A stretch of DNA of 64,000 nt, taken from NCBI RefSeq assembly GCF_036241575.1, contig NZ_CP108455.1:62001-126000 (forward strand). The letters run 5' to 3'. A program made the position numbers and the translations under genes. Source of the stretch: Streptomyces sp. NBC_01267 (GTDB lineage Bacteria; Actinomycetota; Actinomycetes; Streptomycetales; Streptomycetaceae). Positions 28,620 to 37,929 of the stretch are shown here, one piece after another; within the stretch, counting starts at the first letter, position 1; each line of letters starts with the position of its first letter. The notes beneath the pieces are model-generated. The model made no database searches and had not been told where the DNA came from. It saw only the letters and a list, made by a program, of their open reading frames with translations.

Positions 28620-29005
28620 TTTCAGTTGTCGAGTGCAGTGTTGACGAAGTCCACTGCCAGGTCGTGGGTGTCCTGGAACGGCAGGGGTGGGTCTTCGAAC
28701 TAGTCGGCGGTGGCTTCCGGGTGGGGCCCTACGACGGCGACGCGGCCCGCGCCGTAGGAGGTGACGAGGGCGGCGGCCAGGCCGTTCGTGTACCTTGCGC
28801 GGCCGGCCACGCCACTCGACCTCGACCTCGACCTCGACCTCGACCTCGACCTCGACCTCGACCAGGGCGTTGTCCTCGGTGGTGACCGTGGCATCCGGCG
28901 AGGTGATGTACTGGTCGAGATCGCCGGAGAGCAGGCCGAACCCCTCGTACTGTCCGGCGAGGTAGCCGCCAGCGTCCGAACAAAGGCCGGGAAATCCGAC
29001 TGGAT
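28620..29005 (-). pseudogene. BPL_N (biotin-ligase N-terminal-like) domain protein, decayed
   Basis: Read on the minus strand, the pieces are AGGYLAGQYEGFGLLSGDLD, then YITSPDATVTTEDNALVEVE, then YTNGLAAALVTSYGAGRVAV with VGPHPEATAD. This matches the BPL_N glutamine-amidotransferase-like family. The N-terminal third is missing, a segment after WRGRAR is deleted, and a TAG replaces the expected tryptophan before FEDPPLPF. The VE pair is expanded by a hexanucleotide repeat. It is a decaying gene in front of the lanthipeptide cluster. Confidence 0.65.
28815..28862. repeat. Hexanucleotide microsatellite (CTCGAC)x8
   Basis: Eight uninterrupted copies of CTCGAC, 48 bp. In the minus-strand BPL_N frame they encode eight Val-Glu pairs. 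The surrounding family sequence probably had one or two such pairs (NALVEVEWRGR), so the array looks like a replication-slippage expansion. Confidence 0.9.
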
Positions 29006-29307
29006 GGCCGGGTCTTCGTATTCAGCGGTGGTGTGTGCATCCGGGTGGCCCCCGGCCGTCCCTGCCGCCTCTCGCACCCCGCGCTTCATACGCTCGCCCG
29101 GTGCCGGTGCCGGTGCCCGCGTCCCGGGGTAGGGATCCCGCAACTGGCTCCGGATCGTGCGCTGTTCGTGCGCTGAGCGGCGCCGTTCGTCGGGATGTGA
29201 CCCCGGGCGCTCGCTCGTTCAAGTGAACACATCCCTCACTGAGTTGGACGTTCATGAGGCGTGGGCACCGTTCGAACCAGCGGTCCTCACCGTTGGGAGG
29301 CAGACTG

Positions 29308-32088
29308 ATGACGAGCCACGCGACGCAGGTCGAACTAGCCAGCCTTCTCCGTGAAGCGCTGCAATCGGCGGACACGGAAGCACGCTGGATGACCGACACG
29401 GACGAGATGTGGTGCCGCGCCGTACCGACGTCGGCGGCCCCGCGCCTCCAGGGCTGGAAGCTTCACGTATCGGCAACTGTCGCCTCGGCGACCGCAGTTC
29501 TCGCGAAGTCCCTTGCCGTGCTGGTGCGTGAGGAGTCGGCGTTCAAGTTCGCCCGGTCGCTCGACCAGGTGAGTTCGCTCAACTCCCGTGCCACGCCCCG
29601 GGGAAGCTCCGGCAAGTTCATCACCGTCTACCCGCGCTCCGACGCCGACGCGACCCGGATCGCGCGGGAGCTGCACGCGGCCACCGCAGCGTTGACCGGG
29701 CCGCGCATCCTCTCGGATCAGGCGTACGCACCCGACAGCCTGGTGCACTACCGCTACGGCGCCTTCGCCGGACGGCAACGGCTTTCGGACATCGGGCTGC
29801 TGGTCTGGTACATCGAGGATCCCGACGGGAATCCCGTGGAGGACGAGCGCACCGGCCGTTACGCTCCGCCTTCCTGGGCCGTCTCTCCGTTCCCCGCCCC
29901 GGTGCCCGTGCCCCCGCCCGCACCCTCGCGCACGGCGAGCGGTCCGGTGTTGCTCGGTGGTCGGTTCGCGGTGCGGGAGGCGATCCGGCAGACCAACAAG
30001 GGCGGCGTGTACCGGGGGACCGAAGTCGCCACCGGCGCACCCGTGGTGATCAAGGAGACCCGGCCGCACGTGGAAGCCGACGCCACCGGCCGCGACGTCC
30101 GTGACTGGCTGCGCGCCGAGGCCCGCGCGCTGGAGAAACTCACGGGCACGGGGCTGGCCCCGGAACCCCTCGCGCTGTTCGAGCACGGCCGGCATCTGTT
30201 CCTGGCCCAGAGCGAGATTCCGGGCGTGCCGCTGCGGGTCTGGGTCGCCGAACACTTCCGTGACACCGGAGGCGAGCGCTACCGTGCCGATGCGCTGGCT
30301 CAGGTGGCCCGGTTGGTGGAACTGGTCGCGGCGGCGCACGCCCACGGGTGCGTGCTGCGGGACTTCACCCCCGGCAACGTCATGGTCCAGCCCGACGGCG
30401 AACTGCGTCTGATCGACCTCGAACTCGCCGTCACCGAGGACGGCTCCGCTCTGCCGACCCGCGTCGGCACCCCCTGCTTCAGTGCCCCCGAGCGCCTCGA
30501 CGACGCGCCCGTCTCCAGGACGGCCGACTACTACAGCCTCGGCGCCACCGCCTGCTTCGTGCTGGCCGGGAAGGTTCCGAACCTGCTGTCCGAGGAGCCC
30601 GCCGACAGGGCCGACCAGGAGCGGCTCGCCGCGTGGCTGAGCGCCTGCGCCGGATACCTTCAACTGCCCGATGGGCTCGTGGAGATGGTCCTCGGGCTGA
30701 TGCGGGACGATCCCGCCGAACGCTGGGATCCGTCCCGGGCGCGTGACGTGCTCCGGCGGGCCGGAGTCCCGGTCCGTTCAGGAGGCGGAGTTCACGTCCA
30801 GGTCCGTTCAGGAACCCAGACCCCGGACCGACCCGGAGCCCGGACCACCCCCCGCTCCGACTCCCCACGCGACGCGGTGACCGGCCTCGTCGACCACCTG
30901 ATCGACTCGATGAACCCGGCGGACGACCGGCGGCTCTGGCCGGTGTCCACCCGGGCCGGCGAGGCCGATCCCTGCACCGTGCAGCAGGGCGCGGCCGGTG
31001 TCCTGGCCGTCCTGACCCGGTACTTCGAGCTCACCGGAGACCCCCGCCTGCCCGCGCTGCTCTCCACCGCGGGCCACTGGATCGCGGACCGCACCGACAC
31101 CGCCTTCACCCGCCCCGGTCTGCACTTCGGCGGCCGGGGCACCGCCTGGGCGCTGTACGACGCCGGACGTGCCATCGACGACCGCGCGCTCGTCGGCCAC
31201 GCGCTGGCGCTGGCGTCGGCTCCCCAGGAGGTCACCCTCCACCACGACATCACCCACGGCACCGCCGGCAGCGGCACCGCCGCCCTCCACCTGTGGCACC
31301 GCGGCGGCGACCCCCGCTTCGCCGAACTCGCCGTCGACGCGGCCGACCGGCTGACCCGTGCCGCACAGCGCGAGGCGACCGGCGTGAGCTGGCCCGTCCC
31401 CGCCGAAGCCCTCTCCGGCGACGGGAAGTTCGGCAGCACCTACCTCGGTTTCGCGCACGGCGCGGCCGGCATCGGCTGCTTCCTCCTCTCCGCCGCCCTC
31501 GTCTCGCGGCGCCCCGAGCACCTGGAACTGGCCGTGGAGGTCGGCGAACACCTGGTGTCCACCGCCGTCCTCGTCGGCGCCGCCGCCCAGTGGCCCTCCC
31601 AGGCCCTGGACGTCCCCACGGCCCCCTACTGGTGCCACGGCGCGGCCGGCATCGGGACCTTCCTCGTCCGCCTCTGGCAAGTCACCGGGGACGACCGGTT
31701 CGGCGAACTCGCCCGGCGCAGCGCCCAGTCCGTCACGGAACGCGCCTCCCGCGCACCGCTGAGCCAATGCCACGGACTGTCCGGCAACGGTGACTTCCTC
31801 CTCGACCTGGCCGACGCCACGGGTGACCCCGCCTACCACGCGCAGGCCGGCGAACTGGCCCGCCTCATCGTCGCGGAGGGAGCCCGCCGCAACGGCCACA
31901 TGGTCTTCCCCAACGAGTACGGAGACGTCACGACCGGCTGGAGCGACGGATCCGCCGGAACCCTGGCCTTCCTCCTGCGGAGCCTGCACACCGACCCCGG
32001 ACACCAGGACCCCGGACACCGCGACCCGGGACACCGCGACCTCCGTCACACAGACCTCCGGCACTGGATGGTTCAGCTGCCGGACTGA
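29308..32088 (+). CDS. lanL: Class IV lanthipeptide synthetase LanL
   Basis: A 926-residue three-domain synthetase. Residues 1 to about 190 are the phosphoSer/Thr lyase (QGWKLHVSATVASATAVLAK). About 210-480 is a Ser/Thr-kinase-like domain (VVIKETRPHV, LRDFTPGNVM, LIDLELA). About 545-910 is a LanC-like cyclase with intact zinc ligands C776 (YWCHGAAG), C821 and H822 (SQCHGLSGNG), which separates it from class III enzymes. It phosphorylates and eliminates Ser/Thr of the precursor and adds Cys thiols to form lanthionines. ATG 29308 follows GGGAGG. The C-terminus carries a short PGHxD repeat. The precursor gene follows 46 nt downstream. Confidence 0.93.
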   Translation: MTSHATQVELASLLREALQSADTEARWMTDTDEMWCRAVPTSAAPRLQGWKLHVSATVASATAVLAKSLAVLVREESAFKFARSLDQVSSLNSRATPRGSSGKFITVYPRSDADATRIARELHAATAALTGPRILSDQAYAPDSLVHYRYGAFAGRQRLSDIGLLVWYIEDPDGNPVEDERTGRYAPPSWAVSPFPAPVPVPPPAPSRTASGPVLLGGRFAVREAIRQTNKGGVYRGTEVATGAPVVIKETRPHVEADATGRDVRDWLRAEARALEKLTGTGLAPEPLALFEHGRHLFLAQSEIPGVPLRVWVAEHFRDTGGERYRADALAQVARLVELVAAAHAHGCVLRDFTPGNVMVQPDGELRLIDLELAVTEDGSALPTRVGTPCFSAPERLDDAPVSRTADYYSLGATACFVLAGKVPNLLSEEPADRADQERLAAWLSACAGYLQLPDGLVEMVLGLMRDDPAERWDPSRARDVLRRAGVPVRSGGGVHVQVRSGTQTPDRPGARTTPRSDSPRDAVTGLVDHLIDSMNPADDRRLWPVSTRAGEADPCTVQQGAAGVLAVLTRYFELTGDPRLPALLSTAGHWIADRTDTAFTRPGLHFGGRGTAWALYDAGRAIDDRALVGHALALASAPQEVTLHHDITHGTAGSGTAALHLWHRGGDPRFAELAVDAADRLTRAAQREATGVSWPVPAEALSGDGKFGSTYLGFAHGAAGIGCFLLSAALVSRRPEHLELAVEVGEHLVSTAVLVGAAAQWPSQALDVPTAPYWCHGAAGIGTFLVRLWQVTGDDRFGELARRSAQSVTERASRAPLSQCHGLSGNGDFLLDLADATGDPAYHAQAGELARLIVAEGARRNGHMVFPNEYGDVTTGWSDGSAGTLAFLLRSLHTDPGHQDPGHRDPGHRDLRHTDLRHWMVQLPD

Positions 32089-32134
32089 GCGGCAGAGACT
32101 TCTGCCGCCACCGCTCGCAGAAGGAGAAACCCTC

Positions 32135-32290
32135 ATGGACATCGTCGAACTCGAACTGCTGGCCCAGCTGCACGCCCTGCCCGAGACCGACCCCGTCGAC
32201 CTCGACGGGGCCTCGTTCTCCGGGACGTGCGCCTGTACCGGCCTGCTGACCCTCCTCAACACCGTCTGCGTCGGCATCAGCTGCGCCTAA
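32135..32290 (+). CDS. lanA: Class IV lanthipeptide precursor, venezuelin-like
   Basis: A 51-residue peptide starting at ATG 32135 behind AAGGAG. The leader contains the LLAQLHALPETDPV block typical of venezuelin-group precursors. The C-terminal core (about residues 29-51) ends TLLNTVCVGISCA and contains four cysteines (32, 34, 45, 50) and several Ser/Thr (S29, T31, T35, T39, T43, S49), enough for up to four (methyl)lanthionines. From memory, venezuelin shares the LLTLLNTVC-GISCA pattern, so this product should be a close variant with a different N-terminal ring region. The exact leader/core cut site is not determined. Confidence 0.92.
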   Translation: MDIVELELLAQLHALPETDPVDLDGASFSGTCACTGLLTLLNTVCVGISCA

Positions 32291-32307
32291 CAGTGGTGGC
32301 AGGACCT

Positions 32308-32339
32308 GGCTGGAGGCTGTCCTGGGACAGCCTCCAGCC
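32308..32339 (+). terminator. Perfect 15-bp hairpin after lanA
   Basis: GGCTGGAGGCTGTCC and its exact complement are separated by two bases, 18 nt after the lanA stop codon. No T-tract follows. This position is typical of attenuators or mRNA-stabilising hairpins that give a high precursor:transporter ratio in lanthipeptide operons. Confidence 0.8.
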
Positions 32340-32426
32340 GGACAACCGCCCACGGGCCCGACGCGGGCTCGCGCACACGCGCGGAGGCAGCGGACGGCGC
32401 GAAACTCCAGACGAGGACCGGACCAT

Positions 32427-33611
32427 ATGCAGCTTCACACCGGTGACGACGATCTCGCCCGAGCAACTCGCACGACAACGGCCGTCACCAGTGCGGCTGT
32501 TACCGGTACGGCCTCCACCAGTACGGCCGTTACCAGTGGGGAGGTCACCCGCCCCACCCCCACACAGGTCCCCGGGGCCCGAGCCGGAGCCGGGACCATG
32601 CCGGTGCCCGCGCTCGTGTACGCCATCAGGACGCGCGGTCTGACCAAGAGCTACCCCGGCCCGGACGGCACCACCACCCACGCCGTGCAAGGGCTGGACC
32701 TGGCGGTGGAGGAGGGCGAGACCTTCGCGTTCCTCGGCCCCAACGGTGCCGGAAAGTCCACCACCATCGCCATGTTGTGCGCCCTGGCCCGCCCCACCGC
32801 CGGTCACGCCACGGTGGCCGGCGCCGACGTGCGCACCCAGGCCCACCAGGTACGGCGACGGGTCGGCATGCTGTTCCAGCACAGCGCTCTGGAACCCGAC
32901 CTGACGGTCGAGCAGAACCTGCACATCCACGCCCGCCTCTACGGGCTGCGGCGCGACGTCGCGCGCCGCCGGGCCGCCGAGGTGCTCGCGACGGCCGAAC
33001 TGACCAACCGGCGCCGCTCTCCCGTGCGTACACTGTCCGGCGGTATGCGCCGCCGCCTGGAACTCGCCCGCCAACTGCTGCACGCCCCGGCCGTGTTGTT
33101 CCTGGACGAGCCGACCACCGGCCTCGATCCGCACGCCCGCGCGCAGATCTGGGAGCATCTGCTCGCCCTGCGCGAGCGGCACGGCAGCACCCTCTTCGTC
33201 ACCACGCACTACCTCGAAGAGGCCGAGAACTGCGACCGCATCGCCATCATCGACCGCGGCCGACTGGTGGCGCAGGGCACCCCGCGCGCGCTGAAGGTCG
33301 CGATCGGGGACGACCGCGTCGTACTGCGCACCGGCGACGACACCGCCGCCCACCGGATCGTCTGCCGGAGCGCGCCGCCCGGACACCCCGTCACGGTGGA
33401 CGGCGACGGCGTCTGCCTGCGGGTGCCCGACGGCAGCTCCTGGATCCCCCGCCTGTGCGCGGCGCTGGCAGGCCACGGCATCGCCGTGCACGCCGCCTCG
33501 GCCACCCCGCCCACCCTCGACGACGTCTTCTTCCACCACACCGGCCGCAGCATCCACACGGCACCGGCTGCGGAGACGGCCGAGACAGCGGAGACCGGCG
33601 GTGGCGCATGA
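32427..33611 (+). CDS. lanT: ABC transporter ATP-binding protein (lanthipeptide export)
   Basis: A DrrA/CcmA-type ATPase of 394 residues. The Walker A is GPNGAGKST, the signature LSGGMRRRLELARQ, the Walker B VLFLDEPTTGLD and the switch histidine TTHYLEEAE. The first 57 residues are a low-complexity threonine/alanine-rich run, and ATG 32598 (MPVPALVY) is a plausible alternative start. It overlaps the permease gene by ATGA. It should pair with that permease to export the modified peptide or to give immunity. Confidence 0.9.
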   Translation: MQLHTGDDDLARATRTTTAVTSAAVTGTASTSTAVTSGEVTRPTPTQVPGARAGAGTMPVPALVYAIRTRGLTKSYPGPDGTTTHAVQGLDLAVEEGETFAFLGPNGAGKSTTIAMLCALARPTAGHATVAGADVRTQAHQVRRRVGMLFQHSALEPDLTVEQNLHIHARLYGLRRDVARRRAAEVLATAELTNRRRSPVRTLSGGMRRRLELARQLLHAPAVLFLDEPTTGLDPHARAQIWEHLLALRERHGSTLFVTTHYLEEAENCDRIAIIDRGRLVAQGTPRALKVAIGDDRVVLRTGDDTAAHRIVCRSAPPGHPVTVDGDGVCLRVPDGSSWIPRLCAALAGHGIAVHAASATPPTLDDVFFHHTGRSIHTAPAAETAETAETGGGA

Positions 33612-34510
33612 CGACGCTCCCCTTCCACCCCGACACCCCTGCCGCACCCGCACCCGCACAAGCCGCCGTCCCCGCACCCGCCCCGGAACCCGGCGGCGAA
33701 CAGGTGGGCCCGCTGCGGCACGAACTCGGCGCGGTCCAGGGTCTGATCTACCGTGACCTGCTCCGCCTGACCGGCCAGCGCACCCACGTCGCGCTGCTGC
33801 TGCTCAACCCGGTGCTGTACCTCTTCTTCCTCGGCGGCGGACTGGCCGCCCTCATCCCCACCGCGTCCCTGGGCGTCGGCTACCAGACCTACCTCTTCCC
33901 CGGCATGCTGGTGATGACGGTCCAGACCCCGGCCATCATGGTCGGCATCCGCCTGATCCTGGACCGGCAGAGCGGCTACCTCCGGGAACTCCTGATGGCC
34001 CCCGTCCGCCGCGCCACCCTGCTACTGGGCAGCTGCGCCGGCGGCACTGTGGTCGCCACGGTCCAGGGCGCCGTACTGCTCGGCCTGGCCGGCACGGTCG
34101 GCCTGCCCTACGACCCGCTCCTCATGTTGCTGCTGCTCAGCACCATGATCCTGATCTCGTTCACCATCACCTCCCTCGCCCTGGCCCTGGCCGTGAGCCT
34201 GGCCAAGGCCGAGACGTTCAACACGCTGCTCGGCGTGGTGATGACGCCGCTCCTGTTCCTCTCCGGCGGCTTCTTCCCGCTCCAGAGCCTCCCCTCCTGG
34301 GCCCACACCCTGGCCGCCGTCAATCCGATGGCCTACGGAGTGGACCTGCTCCGCCGCTGCATCGCCCTGCGGGTACCGGACAGGGCGGCGATCGGCGGCA
34401 TCGACTGGGCCGGCCGGCAACCCCCCTTCCTGCTCGAAGCCGCGCTCCTCCTCCTCTGCGGCGTGGCGGCGCTGCTGTGGGCCGGCCACCGCTTCAACCG
34501 TCCGGAGTAG
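33608..34510 (+). CDS. lanH: ABC-2 type permease (lanthipeptide export)
   Basis: A 300-residue ABC-2 membrane subunit with six hydrophobic segments after a proline/alanine-rich cytoplasmic N-terminus of about 45 residues. It contains the ABC-2 family's conserved MAPVRRATLLLG segment, and LSGGFFPLQSLPSWAHTLAA near the end. Its ATG overlaps the ATPase stop, so the two are co-translated. It is the last gene of the venezuelin-type set; an IS256 relic starts within a few bases of its stop codon. Confidence 0.9.
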   Translation: MTTLPFHPDTPAAPAPAQAAVPAPAPEPGGEQVGPLRHELGAVQGLIYRDLLRLTGQRTHVALLLLNPVLYLFFLGGGLAALIPTASLGVGYQTYLFPGMLVMTVQTPAIMVGIRLILDRQSGYLRELLMAPVRRATLLLGSCAGGTVVATVQGAVLLGLAGTVGLPYDPLLMLLLLSTMILISFTITSLALALAVSLAKAETFNTLLGVVMTPLLFLSGGFFPLQSLPSWAHTLAAVNPMAYGVDLLRRCIALRVPDRAAIGGIDWAGRQPPFLLEAALLLLCGVAALLWAGHRFNRPE

Positions 34511-34513
34511 CAC

Positions 34514-34715
34514 CCGCTGGAGGCACCATTGGAAGAAGATCCAATCGACGAACCCGTTGGAGCGGATCAACCGCGAAATCAAACGCCGCACCGACGTCGT
34601 CCAGGTCTTCCCCAACGACGACGCGCTCCTGCGACTGGCCACCGCCGTGCTCTTCGAACTCCACGACGAGTGGATCGCCTTCCCCCGCCGCTACCTGCCC
34701 GAGGGCAGCGCCAGA
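34514..34715 (+). pseudogene. IS256-family transposase C-terminal fragment
   Basis: The translation STNPLERINREIKRRTDVVQ followed by FPNDDALLRLATAVLFELHD and RYLPEGS is the end of an IS256 (mutator-type) transposase, including the ER-x-N-x-E segment. Nothing of the N-terminal two thirds is present. It abuts the lanthipeptide permease gene. Confidence 0.75.
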
Positions 34716-34918
34716 CCGTCCTGGACAACCACACCGCCTGGGCGCAGGAACAGCGGGAGGCGAGGGAAGAGCTGCGGGCCGACGTGTGGCTGCCCGCAGA
34801 CGTCAGCCGCCACCTGCGCGCCATCGCGGCCCGCACCCGCCTCACCCCCGAACAAGTACTCACCGAACTCGCCCGCCACGCCCAACTCCACGACGACGGC
34901 ACCCTGACCACCACCAGG
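34716..34918 (+). pseudogene. Fragment of an unrecognised soluble protein
   Basis: An open stretch (DNHTAWAQEQREAREELRAD, then WLPADVSRHLRAIAARTRLT) with helical, charged composition and normal Streptomyces codon bias but no start or stop of its own. It lies between the IS256 relic and the truncated ALF-repeat gene. I do not recognise the family. Confidence 0.35.
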
Positions 34919-36440
34919 CGGAGAAGTCGGCCTGTGCGGCGGACTCGCCGGCAGCGGCGGAGTCCTGCGCAGCGCGATCGGAGGCGGCTCGCGCGGTGGT
35001 GGCGGATGCCTTGGCCTGCTTGGCACTGGTCTCGGCGTGGTCGACAGCGGTATCAGCGGCGGCCGCGTAGCCTTCGGCGTCCTTGGCGCTTCGTTCCGCG
35101 TCCAACTTGGACTGGGCGGCGTCGAAGGCTGCGTTTCCTGCCACCGCGGCGGCCTGCGCTGCGACGGCGCTGTTCTTGCGGGCGGTGGCCGCGATCCCTT
35201 GGCCTTCGGCGATCAGTCGCTGCATCTGTGCAAGGTGGGTGTCGTCGAGGCGGTCCTTCTGGGCGGCCATGTACTGGCCGGCCTCGACGAACTGGTGCAC
35301 CTCGTCGACTGGGCCTGCCAGCGCAATCTTGGCCGCAGACCGGACCTCGGGGCCTCCGTCGTTGTAAAGCTGCGTGGCGGTCACCCGCTCGTCGGCCTGC
35401 TGGCTGGCGTAGCGCCCCTTGTTGAGGAAGTTGACCAGAGCGTTGGTGCTGCCATCCGCGAGCGCCTTCTTGGCGTCGTCCTTGACGCCGGGACCGCCGT
35501 CGTTGGCGAGCTTGGTCACGGCAACGCGGTAGTCGGCTTCGGCGGCCTGGTGCTGGCCGGTGGTGCAGAAATCGAGGATCTCGGTGTCAGTGCCGTCGAG
35601 CGTAGCGTCCGCAGCGGTACGCACGGCCTCGTGCGGGCTGTCTGATGCGAGGTCGGCGACCTGCTGGCGCGTCTCGTCTGCGACGGCCTTGTCCCATCCG
35701 GTGCGCAGGTATTCGGCCACGTGTGCTCGCAAGGCAACGGCGCGGCCCTTGACAGCGAGGGAGGCCTCGTCGGTGTCGGACTTGTTGGCCTTGGCAGTCA
35801 GCGCCTTGGTTTCATCGACGATGGCCTGGCCTTCGATCACCGATCGTGAAACGTCGACGGTGAAGGTGTCACCTGCGGCCTTCTGCGTCATGGCCACCTC
35901 AACACCCGCGTTTGTGCGGGTGTTGAGGTCTTCCGCCTCGGCCTCCCGGGCAATGTTGTAGGTTTTTTGTGCGGTTTCGACCGCCTTGGTGGCGGCGTTG
36001 GCGGCAGTTTTAGCTGCGGTTGCCTGCTTGCCGGCCTCGACTGCCTGATCAGCTGCCTCACCGGCGTGTTTTGCCGCCGATTCGGCGGCGTCTGCGGCCT
36101 TATTCGCGTGGTCAGCAGCTGAGTTGGCCGCGTCCCGGGCCTCGTTGGCAGCTGTGGCCGACTTGCGTGCCAGTGCCTCGGCGGCATTGGCGGCGCGATT
36201 GGCCTCGGCGGCGTGACGGCGGGTCTCCGCGGCTGCAGCCCGGGCTTCAGTCGCGGAGCCTCCTGCTGCTGCCGCATAGTCGGCCGCCTGGTCCGCGGCA
36301 GCGGCCGCCTTGTTGGCGTTTCCGGTGACACTACGAGATGCGGCTGCCGCGTCAGCGGCGGCGAGCGAGGCCTTGCCGGCCTGCTCGGCTGCCTTGGCCG
36401 ACCTCTTGGCCAGCTCGCCTGTGGTGGGTGGGGGGTGAAG
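34919..36440 (-). pseudogene. ALF-repeat protein, truncated at both ends
   Basis: About 500 codons in one frame. The first half is a long alanine-rich coiled coil. The second contains at least three ALF repeats (units ending KLANDGGPGVKDDAKKALAD and QLYNDGGPEVRSAAKIALAG, each followed by a short helix pair such as FLNKGRYASQQADE). Full-length ALF proteins are large secreted proteins, some with C-terminal polymorphic toxin domains. Here the C-terminus stops at the junction near 34919 and the signal-peptide end is scrambled upstream of 36440, so no toxin domain is left. Confidence 0.7.
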
Positions 36441-37017
36441 GAGAAGTAGTCCTGCCGCATGCGGCGGGCTTTGATCTTGTCGCCGCCTGTCAGGAGGCGG
36501 ACGCGGGCCTCGTCGAATCGGCCGTTCGGTTTGAGTTCGCTGCACACGATGAGACGGGCCGTGGAGTTCGGTCGGGTGTCGTGGCCACGACGGCTGGACA
36601 GGCCTACTGTCCGGAGCGGCTCGCCCCGGCCCCCGGTGGGCGGGGCCGGAAACGGGCGTCGGTGAGCCAAGGAGGCTGTTGTGGGTCCTGATGTGCCCGA
36701 CCTTGCGGAGTAACTGGGCGGTGCGTTCCCGGGCGGCGTTGGCGGCTTTCGTCGCGGCGGCGATGGCGTTTTCACCAGCGTCTCGGGCGCAGCCGCCGCC
36801 GTCGGAGCGGTGACCGCCACGTCGGCCACCGCATCCGCACCCACCCACCCGACCGCGTCGGCTACGGCCCGGGACCGACCAGCTGCCGCGGCGGCGGTCG
36901 TCGTAGGGCTCGCGGGGGCTTGGTACGGGCTGGACGCGGTCCCCTGTCGCTGGACGGGCCACTGCATGTTCCGCTGCCCGGCTTCGGGGCCCGGGTACTG
37001 CAGCCGGCGGAGCTACT
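36441..37017 (-). other. Scrambled upstream part of the ALF-repeat locus
   Basis: Protein-like pieces occur in different minus-strand frames: SELKPNGRFDEARVRLLTGG near 36490-36560, and AIAAATKAANAARERTAQLL near 36710-36780, the second resembling ALF-protein coiled coil. No single frame links them. I read this as rearranged remnants of the N-terminal part of the ALF gene plus another fragment. Confidence 0.4.
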
Positions 37018-37904
37018 GAGCTGATTCCAACCTGTCGGCGCTGTCCGTCAGTTGGTTGGCTCTGCAACGCGATGAAGCTCCTGGTAGGAGGTGTCACGAC
37101 CAAGATCCACCGTGTCCCGCCAGGAGCTTCGCGTGCTTGTCTACCCGTCGTCGATTGGTCTGTCCAGCCGCACCTTGCGGTACCTGAGTGCTCGGCTGCA
37201 TGCCCGGCGAGGGGAGATCGGGATGCGCTGGCGGCGTCTGCCCGCAGGACGACAGGCCCTGCTCGCTCTGGCTCACCTGCGGTGCGGTGATACCTATGCC
37301 CAGCTGGCTGCCGGGTTCCGCATCGGCATCGCGACGGTATATCGCTACATACGCGAGGTCATCGACGTCCTGGCCGCCCTCGCCCCGACCCTGACCGAGG
37401 CGATGAAGACCATCCGGACCAAGGCGTTCGTGATCCTGGACGGCACCCTCCTGCCGATCGACCGGATCGCCGCCGACACCCCGTACTACTCCGGGAAACA
37501 CAAGCGTCACGGCATGAACGTTCAGGTCCTCACCGATCCGTTCGGCCGGCTGTTGTGGGCGTCCCCCGCCCTGCCCGGGTCCGTCCACGACCTGACCGCC
37601 GCACGGACGCACGGGATCATCGACGCGCTCGCCGCGACCGAGCTGAAGTGCTGGGCGGACAAGGCGTACCAGGGAGCCGGCCACCCCATCCGCGTCCCGT
37701 TCCGAGGTCGTCGCCTCAAGCGGTGGCAGCGTCGGCACAACAGCACGCACGCCAAGATCCGCTGCCTCGGCGAGCAGGCCATGGCAACTCTGAAGGGCTG
37801 GCGCCTTCTGCGGAAACTCCGCTGTAGCACCACCCGCATCACCGCGATCGTCCAGGCCGTTCTTGTCCTTCACCACGCTTCGGCGTGAGGTTGGAAAAGG
37901 CTCA
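37018..37904 (+). mobile_element. IS5-type insertion sequence (DDE_Tnp_4 transposase)
   Basis: An 887-bp element with 16-bp imperfect inverted repeats ending GAGC...TTCCAACCT (37018-37033 and 37889-37904). A 3-bp ACT directly flanks both ends, consistent with a 3-bp target duplication. It contains one intact transposase and is probably functional. Confidence 0.8.
37091..37888 (+). CDS. IS5-family transposase, DDE_Tnp_4 type
   Basis: A 265-residue transposase starting at GTG 37091 behind TAGGAG. After an N-terminal helix-turn-helix (DTYAQLAAGFRIGIATVYRY), the catalytic residues lie in FVILDGTLLPIDRI, the PGSVHDLTAARTHGII region (second aspartate), and near MATLKGWRLLRKL. The DDE_Tnp_4 (HARBI1-like) fold is typical of this small IS5 group. 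Length and frame are complete. Confidence 0.9.
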   Translation: MSRPRSTVSRQELRVLVYPSSIGLSSRTLRYLSARLHARRGEIGMRWRRLPAGRQALLALAHLRCGDTYAQLAAGFRIGIATVYRYIREVIDVLAALAPTLTEAMKTIRTKAFVILDGTLLPIDRIAADTPYYSGKHKRHGMNVQVLTDPFGRLLWASPALPGSVHDLTAARTHGIIDALAATELKCWADKAYQGAGHPIRVPFRGRRLKRWQRRHNSTHAKIRCLGEQAMATLKGWRLLRKLRCSTTRITAIVQAVLVLHHASA

Positions 37905-37929
37905 CTCTCCCAGGCCAGTTCGCACTCCG

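Noticed and set aside
28815..28862. Tandem repeat considered as a CRISPR or iteron array
   Set aside because: The unit is 6 bp with no spacers; it is a simple microsatellite in a coding relic.
30808..33677. Two very long minus-strand frames across the lanthipeptide genes
   Set aside because: They run opposite LanL and the ABC ATPase, which have complete catalytic motifs; the antisense products have no recognisable fold.
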